Source: an uncultured Lachnospiraceae bacterium (GTDB lineage: Bacteria > Bacillota > Clostridia > Lachnospirales > Lachnospiraceae). From it: a stretch of 64,000 nucleotides of DNA. Positions 58,047 to 64,000 of the stretch are shown piece by piece; within the stretch, counting starts at the first letter, position 1, and each line of letters begins with the position of its first letter. The position numbers were made by a program, and so were the translations under genes. The stretch covers positions 61,745 through 125,744 of the forward strand of contig URCR01000003.1 in assembly GCA_900546325.1 (NCBI GenBank). The letters run 5' to 3'. A model generated the notes under the pieces. That model was not told the DNA's origin and searched no databases. It was given only the letters and a program-made list of their open reading frames with translations.

Positions 58047-58163
58047 ATGGCATTTTTTGCAGAACTCATTATCACAGTTGTGAAAATGTTGTTTCTAATG
58101 GCAGTAGCTGTTCTTGGAGTCAAAGCCGGACATGCTCTGCGCATTAGAAAAGAAAACAAATAG
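58047..58163 (+). CDS. Small single-pass membrane protein, 38 residues, function unknown
   Basis: Starts MAFFAELIITVV and ends RIRKENK. Residues about 3-28 are almost entirely hydrophobic, with one Lys and small residues (VAVLGVKAG), followed by a basic tail, so an N-out/C-in single-span orientation is expected. Support for being real: ribosome site GGAGGGAA at proper distance, a promoter 45 bases upstream and a clean terminator downstream, making it a monocistronic gene between the hydrogenase and alaS. Not recognised as a named family. Could be a membrane anchor, regulator or toxin-like peptide; no antisense partner is evident. Confidence 0.7.
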   Translation: MAFFAELIITVVKMLFLMAVAVLGVKAGHALRIRKENK

Positions 58164-58194
58164 GAAGATCCCCTTTCAAACGGAAAGGAGAAGA

Positions 58195-58221
58195 AACACT
58201 GCCTAACGGGCAGTGTTTTTA
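58195..58221 (+). terminator. Terminator after the small membrane protein gene
   Basis: AACACTGCC (58195-58203), loop TAACG, GGCAGTGTT (58209-58217), then TTTATT. Confidence 0.85.
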
Positions 58222-58283
58222 TTACATCTGTGCAATCTTGTTGCCGTCTGGATCAGAACGGCATTTTTTCTGTTGTCTGTTCA

Positions 58284-58312
58284 TTGACAAGGCAGGAAAA
58301 CCTATTTATAAT
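58284..58312 (+). promoter_or_regulatory. Sigma-A promoter of alaS
   Basis: TTGACA (58284-58289), 17-base spacer, TATAAT (58307-58312): perfect consensus. The leader is only about 60 bases, too short for a T-box. Confidence 0.88.
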
Positions 58313-58373
58313 TAGAAAGTATTTAGCAAATAAGTCGATCAGACATGAAATAGTTTGCCTTAGGAGGAAAAGT

Positions 58374-61013
58374 ATGAAACAATACGGAGTAAATGAATTG
58401 AGAAAGATGTTTCTTGAATTTTTTGAGAGCAAAGGACATCTTGCAATGAAAAGTTTTTCACTGGTGCCGCACAACGACAACAGTCTGCTCCTGATCAACT
58501 CAGGGATGGCGCCACTCAAACCATATTTTACAGGACAGGAGATTCCGCCGCGCAGACGTGTGACGACTTGTCAGAAGTGTATCCGTACCGGAGATATTGA
58601 GAATGTCGGCAAGACAGCACGTCACGGTACTTTTTTTGAGATGCTTGGAAACTTCTCTTTCGGAGATTATTTCAAGAGAGAAGCGATTCAGTGGTCCTGG
58701 GAATTTTTGACAGAAGTTGTAGGACTTGATGCAGACAGACTGTATCCGTCTGTGTATGTGGATGACGACGAAGCGTTCGAGATCTGGAACAAAGAGATGG
58801 GGATTCCGGCAGAGCGTATCTTTAAGTTTGGAAAAGCAGACAATTTCTGGGAGCACGGGGCAGGTCCATGCGGTCCATGTTCTGAGATCTATTATGACCG
58901 CGGGGAGAAATACGGCTGCGGAAGTCCGGACTGTACGGTCGGCTGTGAATGTGACCGCTACATGGAGATCTGGAACAATGTATTTACCCAGTTTGACAAT
59001 GACGGACATGGAAATTATTCTGAGTTAGAGCAGAAGAATATCGATACCGGTATGGGACTGGAGCGTCTTGCTTCGGTGGTACAGGACGTAGATTCTATTT
59101 TTGATGTGGATACGGTCAAAGCACTTCGCGATAAAGTATGTGAGGCGGCAGGAGTGACCTACAAGAAGGATGCGGACAAGGATGTATCGATCCGTCTGAT
59201 CACGGACCATATCCGCTCTGCAACATTTATGATCTCAGACGGAATTATGCCGACAAACGAAGGGCGCGGTTATGTACTCCGCCGTCTGATCCGCCGTGCG
59301 GCAAGACATGGACGTCTTCTTGGAATCGAAGGAAAGTTCCTTGCAAAATTAAGTGAGACGGTCATCGAAGGATCCAAAGACGGATATCCGGAATTAGATG
59401 AGAAGAAAGACTTTATCTTCAATGTGCTGACACAGGAAGAAGATAAATTTGACAAGACGATCGACCAGGGCTTGAACATTCTCTCTGTGATGCAGGAAGA
59501 AATGAAGCAGGCGGGAGAAAAGGTGCTTTCGGGAGAAAATGCATTTAAACTGTATGACACTTACGGATTCCCGTTAGACCTGACAAAAGAGATCCTGGAA
59601 GAAAAGGGATATGGAATTGACGAAGAAGGCTTCAAAGCAGCGATGGAAAAACAGAGAGTCCAGGCAAGAGAAGCCCGCAAAGAGACAAATTACATGGGTG
59701 CGGATGCAACGGTATATGATGAGATCGATCCATCTGTCACAACGGAATTTGTCGGATACGACACACTGGCATGTGATTCCACGATCACAGTGCTCACAAC
59801 AGAGAGTGAGATCACAGAGGCGGTTGCGGACGGACAGAGAGCAACAATCTTTGTAGAGAAGACACCGTTTTATGCCACAATGGGTGGACAGGAAGGTGAT
59901 ACCGGAATCATCCGCACTGCCGATGCAGAGTTTGCGGTGGAGGAGACGATCAAACTGCTCGGAGGAAAATTCGGACACATCGGCCGCGTGACAAAGGGAA
60001 TGTTCCGTACCGGAGATATTGTAACGCTTGAAGTAAAAGCGAAAGAACGTCTGAATACGTGCAAGAACCACAGTGCGACACATCTGCTTCAGAAGGCATT
60101 AAAGACTGTGCTCGGTTCTCATGTAGAGCAGAAAGGTTCACTTGTGACACCGGACAGACTTCGTTTTGACTTTGCTCATTTTGCGGCAATGACAGGAGAA
60201 GAGATCGAGGCGGTAGAAGCACTTGTAAACGAAGAAATCGCAAAGAACAATCCGGTCGTGACAGAGGTCATGAATGTAGAGGAAGCAAAAAAGACAGGTG
60301 CAATGGCGCTCTTCGGGGAAAAATACGAAGAGGATGTGCGCGTTGTCACAATGGGAGACTTCTCAAAAGAACTCTGTGGGGGAACACATGTAAGTAACAC
60401 AGGACTGATCACAACCTTTAAGATTGTTTCGGAATCCGGAGTGGCAGCAGGTGTGCGCCGTATCGAAGCTCTGACAGGAGACGGTGTATTTGCTTACTAC
60501 AAAGGGCAGGAGAAGAAGCTTGCAGAGGCAGCCAGACTGCTGAAGGCAACCCCTGAGAATCTGGCTGAAAAGATCAGCCATCTGCTTGCAGAGACAAAGG
60601 CGCTCCACAGTGAGATCGAAAGCTTAAAGAGCAAGGCGGCACAGGAGGCAGTCGGAGATGTTCTGGATCAGGCGGAGGAAATCAACGGTGTGAAGGTGCT
60701 CGCTGTCCGTGTCGAAGATGTGGATATGGGAGGACTTCGCGACCTGGGAGACCAGTTAAAAGAAAAGCTTGGAGACGGTGTTGTCTTGATCGCTTCCGAG
60801 GCAGGTGAAAAGGTAAGTCTGATGGCGACAGCGACAGAAGGTGCATTGAAGAAAGGTGCCCATGCGGGAAATCTGATCAAAGCAATTGCAGGCCTTGTAG
60901 GAGGAGGCGGCGGCGGTCGTCCGAATATGGCGCAGGCCGGCGGAAAGAACCCGGCAGGAATTGATGCGGCGCTGGCGAAAGCAAAAGAAGTACTGGCAGA
61001 ACAGATTCGGTAG
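58374..61013 (+). CDS. alaS: Alanyl-tRNA synthetase
   Basis: 879 residues, family length. Class II catalytic domain (NELRKMFLEFFESKGH; GTFFEMLGNFSFGDYFK), tRNA-recognition helices, editing domain with zinc ligands in HSATHLLQKAL and CGGTHVSNTG, and a C-Ala domain ending with the glycine-rich LVGGGGGGRPNMAQAGG. ATG 58374 follows TAGGAGGAAA; an in-frame upstream frame from 58230 crosses the promoter and is rejected. Confidence 0.98.
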   Translation: MKQYGVNELRKMFLEFFESKGHLAMKSFSLVPHNDNSLLLINSGMAPLKPYFTGQEIPPRRRVTTCQKCIRTGDIENVGKTARHGTFFEMLGNFSFGDYFKREAIQWSWEFLTEVVGLDADRLYPSVYVDDDEAFEIWNKEMGIPAERIFKFGKADNFWEHGAGPCGPCSEIYYDRGEKYGCGSPDCTVGCECDRYMEIWNNVFTQFDNDGHGNYSELEQKNIDTGMGLERLASVVQDVDSIFDVDTVKALRDKVCEAAGVTYKKDADKDVSIRLITDHIRSATFMISDGIMPTNEGRGYVLRRLIRRAARHGRLLGIEGKFLAKLSETVIEGSKDGYPELDEKKDFIFNVLTQEEDKFDKTIDQGLNILSVMQEEMKQAGEKVLSGENAFKLYDTYGFPLDLTKEILEEKGYGIDEEGFKAAMEKQRVQAREARKETNYMGADATVYDEIDPSVTTEFVGYDTLACDSTITVLTTESEITEAVADGQRATIFVEKTPFYATMGGQEGDTGIIRTADAEFAVEETIKLLGGKFGHIGRVTKGMFRTGDIVTLEVKAKERLNTCKNHSATHLLQKALKTVLGSHVEQKGSLVTPDRLRFDFAHFAAMTGEEIEAVEALVNEEIAKNNPVVTEVMNVEEAKKTGAMALFGEKYEEDVRVVTMGDFSKELCGGTHVSNTGLITTFKIVSESGVAAGVRRIEALTGDGVFAYYKGQEKKLAEAARLLKATPENLAEKISHLLAETKALHSEIESLKSKAAQEAVGDVLDQAEEINGVKVLAVRVEDVDMGGLRDLGDQLKEKLGDGVVLIASEAGEKVSLMATATEGALKKGAHAGNLIKAIAGLVGGGGGGRPNMAQAGGKNPAGIDAALAKAKEVLAEQIR

Positions 61014-61102
61014 AAATGTGAAAACCGGTTGGTTTTAGAAAAAAAGTCTGAAAAAACCAGAAAAAAAGGATAAAAATCATTCTGGAAATTTGCAGGAAAC
61101 TA

Positions 61103-61130
61103 TTGACGAAATCAAAAAGTATGCTATAAT
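61103..61130 (+). promoter_or_regulatory. Sigma-A promoter of rpsU
   Basis: TTGACG (61103-61108), 16-base spacer, TATAAT (61125-61130). The 90 bases between alaS and this promoter hold only an AAAACC/GGTTTT mini-hairpin with no T-run, which I do not call a terminator. Confidence 0.72.
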
Positions 61131-61209
61131 CATATGTAGTGCAATAAAAATACCCGAACAGTCGTATGATGCACAATATAGGGCTGGAGGGGAGGTTAGG
61201 TGTGAGACT

Positions 61210-61386
61210 ATGTCAAATGTAATCGTAAAAGATAATGAGACGTTAGATAGCGCTTTACGCAGATTCAAGAGAAACTGTGCAAAAGCTGGTATTCAGCAGG
61301 AGATTCGTAAAAGAGAACATTACGAAAAACCAAGCGTAAGACGTAAAAAGAAATCTGAAGCTGCTAGAAAACGTAAATATAATTAA
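61210..61386 (+). CDS. rpsU: 30S ribosomal protein S21
   Basis: 58 residues, very basic: NVIVKDNETLDSALRRFKR, KREHYEKPSVRRKKKSEAARKRK, diagnostic of S21. The strongest purine stretch (GGAGGGGAGG, 61186-61195) is 14 or more bases from the ATG; a weaker AGGTG at 61198-61202 is closer. No in-frame alternative start lies between. Confidence 0.97.
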   Translation: MSNVIVKDNETLDSALRRFKRNCAKAGIQQEIRKREHYEKPSVRRKKKSEAARKRKYN

Positions 61387-61405
61387 TGAATATGTGCAGA
61401 AGTGA

Positions 61406-61433
61406 GGAGTGTTTTTACAAACACTCCTTTTTT
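61406..61433 (+). terminator. Terminator after rpsU
   Basis: GGAGTGTTT (61406-61414), loop TTAC, AAACACTCC (61419-61427), then six T. Confidence 0.9.
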
Positions 61434-61492
61434 CAATATACAAAACGATAGAATCCTGAGAAAGAAACTGTGTGAACACAAGGAGGAGAAAG

Positions 61493-62077
61493 ATGACAGA
61501 TACTGTAATTTTTGATCTTGGAAAGGTGCTGGCAGATTATGACTGGGAGTCTTATCTGAAACAGTTTTCCTTTGATGAAAAGACTTACCGGATAGTGGCG
61601 GATGCCGTCTTTTTAAATGAGGCGTGGGTGCTCGGAGACCGGGGCGTGGTGACACCGGAAGAATGGCTGCAGTGCTTTATACAAAATGCGCCGGACTATG
61701 AGGCAGAGATCCGCCGGGTATTTGAGGGGCTTGGCGGATGTATTCATAAGTTTTCTTATACCGATCGTCTGATCGCCCACTTTCGGGAGAAGGGATACCG
61801 CATCTATTATCTCTCGAATTATTCGGAAGGATTGTACGAGGCCACGAAGGAGGAACTTGGATTTATCAATGACTTTGACGGCGGTGTTTTTTCTTATAAA
61901 GAAAAATGTATAAAACCGGAAGAAAAGATATACAAAATTCTTCTGACGCGGTATAATATAAAACCGGAGAATGCAGTATTCTTTGATGACCGGCCGGAGA
62001 ATGTAGAGGCGGCAAAGCTTCTTGGAATTCAGGGTGTATTATTTAGCCCCGAAGTCGTGAGAGAATATCTTGGATAA
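61493..62077 (+). CDS. HAD superfamily hydrolase, subfamily IA (YihX-like)
   Basis: 194 residues. Seen: motif I VIFDLGKVL (second Asp replaced by Gly, as in the YihX/epoxide-hydrolase-like branch), motif II YYLSNYS, Lys in KPEEKIYK and motif III VFFDDRPENV. Cytosolic phosphatase, sugar phosphate substrate likely but not shown. ATG 61493 has AAGGAGGAG; in-frame GTG 61472 lacks a site. Followed closely by aspartate kinase. Confidence 0.9.
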   Translation: MTDTVIFDLGKVLADYDWESYLKQFSFDEKTYRIVADAVFLNEAWVLGDRGVVTPEEWLQCFIQNAPDYEAEIRRVFEGLGGCIHKFSYTDRLIAHFREKGYRIYYLSNYSEGLYEATKEELGFINDFDGGVFSYKEKCIKPEEKIYKILLTRYNIKPENAVFFDDRPENVEAAKLLGIQGVLFSPEVVREYLG

Positions 62078-62095
62078 ATGAGAGGAAGGTACCGA

Positions 62096-63415
62096 ATGAG
62101 AAAAGTAGTAAAATTTGGCGGGAGCTCGCTTGCAAACGCGGCTCAGTTTAGAAAAGTAGGAGAGATTATCCGCGAGGATCAGACAAGACGTTATGTGGTT
62201 CCGTCTGCGCCGGGAAAACGGTATATCAACGACACGAAAGTGACAGATATGCTTTATCATTGCTATGAACTGGCAGAGAAAGGAAAGAAATTTCTTCCGC
62301 TGTTAAACGAGATCAAAGCGCGCTATGAAGAAATCATTGACGGACTTCGGCTGGAACTGTCTCTTGATAAGGAGTTTGAAGTGATTGCAGAGCAGTTTCT
62401 GAAAAAAGCAGGAAAAGATTATGCGGCATCCAGAGGAGAATATCTGAATGGGATTGTTATGAGCCGCTACCTCGGGGTTACATTTATTGACGCGGCGGAA
62501 GTTATTTTCTTTGATAAAAATGGGAACCTGGATCTGGAGACGACAGAGGAAGTGCTTGCAAAGCGTCTGGAAAACGCAAACCGTGCAGTCATCCCGGGAT
62601 TTTACGGGATGGGAGCGGACGGAAAGATCCGCACATTTTCAAGAGGAGGATCTGATATTACAGGTTCGATCGTGGCAAAGGCTGCAAAAGCAGATATGTA
62701 TGAGAACTGGACAGATGTCTCAGGATTTCTGATTGCAGATCCAAGGATTATCCACAATCCTCAGCCGATTGAGACGATTACATACAGAGAACTGAGAGAA
62801 CTTTCCTATATGGGCGCTACCGTCCTTCATGAAGATGCAATCTTTCCGGTAAGAAAAGACGGGATTCCAATTAACATCCGCAATACAAATGCACCGAAAG
62901 ATCCGGGGACGATGATTGTGGAAAGTACCTGCCGTCAGTCGAAGTACACGATCACCGGCATTGCAGGGAAAAAAGGATTTGCGTCAGTTCATATTGAAAA
63001 AGAAATGATGAATGCGGAGATTGGTTTTGGACGAAAAGTCCTTCAGGTTTTTGAAGACAATGAGATTCCGTTTGAGCATATGCCGTCAAGCATTGATACG
63101 ATGACAGTGTTTGTTGACCAGTCTGTTTTTGAGGAGAAAGAACAAGCTGTGATCTCGGGGATTCAGAGAGCAGTACAGCCGGATCAGATCAAACTGGAGT
63201 CAGATTTTGCCCTGCTTGCTGTAGTAGGTCGCGGAATGGCACGTGCACGAGGGACTGCAGGGCGCATTTTTTCTGCACTGGCACATGCGAATGTCAATGT
63301 CAAGATGATCGATCTCGGATCCAGTGAATTAAATATTATTATCGGGGTGAAAAACGAGGAATTTGAAACTGCCATTCAGGCAATTTATGATATCTTTGTA
63401 AAAACACAGATTTAA
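62096..63415 (+). CDS. Aspartate kinase
   Basis: 439 residues. Seen: N-terminal VVKFGGSSLANAAQF, central TFSRGGSDITGSIVAKA, then tandem ACT domains (about 290-439; LQVFEDNEIPFEHMPSS; VGRGMARARGTAGRIFSAL; VNVKMIDLGSSELNI). Phosphorylates aspartate for Lys/Thr/Met synthesis; ACT domains imply feedback by lysine or threonine. ATG 62096 (GAGAGGAAGG upstream) preferred over ATG 62078. Confidence 0.93.
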   Translation: MRKVVKFGGSSLANAAQFRKVGEIIREDQTRRYVVPSAPGKRYINDTKVTDMLYHCYELAEKGKKFLPLLNEIKARYEEIIDGLRLELSLDKEFEVIAEQFLKKAGKDYAASRGEYLNGIVMSRYLGVTFIDAAEVIFFDKNGNLDLETTEEVLAKRLENANRAVIPGFYGMGADGKIRTFSRGGSDITGSIVAKAAKADMYENWTDVSGFLIADPRIIHNPQPIETITYRELRELSYMGATVLHEDAIFPVRKDGIPINIRNTNAPKDPGTMIVESTCRQSKYTITGIAGKKGFASVHIEKEMMNAEIGFGRKVLQVFEDNEIPFEHMPSSIDTMTVFVDQSVFEEKEQAVISGIQRAVQPDQIKLESDFALLAVVGRGMARARGTAGRIFSALAHANVNVKMIDLGSSELNIIIGVKNEEFETAIQAIYDIFVKTQI

Positions 63416-63437
63416 CAGCTAAAGAGAGGACAGATAT

Positions 63438-63929
63438 ATGAACATTTTATTTTTTCTAAGGCCGAAGAGTGATCTGGCATATGTTTATGACAATCACACA
63501 TTGCGACAGGTGTTAGAAACAATGGAACATCATAAATATTCTTCGGTGCCGGTACTGAACCGGGAAGGAAAATATGTGGGAAGCATCACGGAGGGCGATC
63601 TTCTCTGGTGGATCAAGGATCATGCCAATCTGGATTTGAAAAAGGCAGAAAATATCCTGATGACAGAGGTTACAAGGCGTTATGATTATCAGGCAGTGAA
63701 TGCAGGGGCGAAGATGGAAGATCTGATCGGCCGCGCGATGGAGCAGAATTTTGTCCCGGTCGTGGATGACCAGCAGAATTTTATCGGAATCATCACACGG
63801 CGGGAAATTATCAGTTACTGCTACAAGCATATGGGAAAAGGAATAAAAAGTGTAAAAAAATCAGGAAACCTATTGACACAATGGAAAACAGATGATAGAA
63901 TACAAAAGATGCCGCACAGCGAGGTATAA
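63438..63929 (+). CDS. CBS-domain pair protein
   Basis: 163 residues with two CBS motifs (about 10-65 and 75-140: SSVPVLNREGKYVGSITEGDL; FVPVVDDQQNFIGIITRREI), binding adenine nucleotides or similar, and a basic C-terminal tail. No catalytic domain is attached, so it is probably a sensor. ATG after GAGAGGACAG, 22 bases behind aspartate kinase. Its 3' end carries the rplU promoter. Confidence 0.88.
   Translation: MNILFFLRPKSDLAYVYDNHTLRQVLETMEHHKYSSVPVLNREGKYVGSITEGDLLWWIKDHANLDLKKAENILMTEVTRRYDYQAVNAGAKMEDLIGRAMEQNFVPVVDDQQNFIGIITRREIISYCYKHMGKGIKSVKKSGNLLTQWKTDDRIQKMPHSEV
63873..63901 (+). promoter_or_regulatory. Sigma-A promoter of rplU, inside the CBS gene
   Basis: TTGACA (63873-63878), 17-base spacer, TAGAAT (63896-63901). 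Confidence 0.75.
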
Positions 63930-63983
63930 GAATCTCATTTGAGGTCACCGAAGCTGGCGAGTAATGATAATAGGAGGTGCCAT
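63908..63983 (+). promoter_or_regulatory. Candidate ribosomal protein L21 leader
   Basis: About 75-base 5' leader between the promoter and rplU with a CTCATTTGAG hairpin and GC-rich flanks. Position matches the L21 leader element known from Firmicutes; I did not verify the fold. Confidence 0.4.
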
Positions 63984-64000
63984 ATGTACGCAATTATAGC
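63984..64000 (+). CDS. rplU: 50S ribosomal protein L21, first codons only
   Basis: ATG at 63984 after a strong TAGGAGGTG site; the visible codons read MYAII, the invariant start of L21. Cut by the window edge. The promoter in the preceding gene and a 5' leader support the call. Confidence 0.8.

Noticed and set aside
58230..58373. N-terminal extension of alaS
   Set aside because: Crosses the consensus promoter at 58284-58312; true start has an AGGAGG site.
58313..58373. T-box riboswitch for alaS
   Set aside because: Only about 60 bases of leader, too short, and no T-box sequence or antiterminator seen.
1..64000. CRISPR arrays, insertion sequences, prophage, tRNA or rRNA genes
   Set aside because: No repeat-spacer pattern, transposase, integrase or phage gene, and no cloverleaf or rRNA-like stretch was seen.

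Overview
The window reads as the chromosome of a spore-forming, anaerobic, low-to-mid GC Firmicute, most likely a gut Lachnospiraceae or close Clostridia relative. Evidence seen directly: a complete spoIIIAA-AH operon, spoIIP, gpr, spoIVB and spo0A; a selenocysteine-containing GrdB-type reductase subunit; an [FeFe]-hydrogenase; a MEP isoprenoid pathway; and sigma-A promoters with near-consensus hexamers and 16-18 bp spacing. The region is gene-dense and almost entirely on the + strand, with only rpsT and one regulator on the - strand. I see no rRNA, tRNA, CRISPR array, insertion sequence or prophage, and no gene-free stretch longer than about 240 bases.

Layout. 1-2300: 3' part of a GrdB-family selenoprotein gene (in-frame UGA plus SECIS hairpin) and a YkvI-type transporter, closed by a strong terminator. 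2350-4004: a single gene fusing a PglD-type sugar acetyltransferase to a NahK-type N-acetylhexosamine kinase. 4165-9313: pyrH-frr-uppS-cdsA-dxr-rseP. 9450-16442: rpsT (-), then gpr, spoIIP and a type II topoisomerase pair. 16605-27655: rimP-nusA-ylxR-ylxQ-infB-rbfA-nrnA-truB-ribF-rpsO-pnp, the classical translation/RNA metabolism cluster. 27738-32807: a divergent island with an XRE-cupin regulator facing a dipeptide epimerase, a DUF819 membrane protein and a CocE/NonD-type hydrolase. 32963-37983: spoIIIA operon. 38054-50730: prfC, an Asp23-family gene, then nusB-xseA-xseB-ispA-dxs-tlyA-nadK-argR-recN-spoIVB-spo0A. 50819-64000: glgA, metF, a split MetH (activation domain plus catalytic protein), an [FeFe]-hydrogenase, a 38-residue membrane protein gene, alaS, rpsU, a HAD phosphatase, an aspartate kinase, a CBS-domain protein and the first bases of rplU.

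How the genes work together. dxs and dxr (MEP pathway), ispA and uppS supply polyprenyl carriers, and cdsA supplies CDP-diacylglycerol. Three widely separated blocks serve sporulation: Spo0A commits the cell, SpoIIP and SpoIIIA act during engulfment and forespore feeding, SpoIVB signals to the mother cell, and GPR degrades spore proteins at germination. metF and the two MetH pieces form a cobalamin-dependent methionine unit.

Most content is conserved housekeeping. The less ordinary items are the acetyltransferase-kinase fusion, the regulator/epimerase/DUF819/hydrolase island, a 19-bp-stem RNA structure between infB and rbfA, the monocistronic 38-residue membrane protein after the hydrogenase, a perfect palindrome inside the spo0A promoter next to a 0A box, and a LexA-like box upstream of the topoisomerase operon. 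All function claims come from motif and family recognition by eye; no database search was run.
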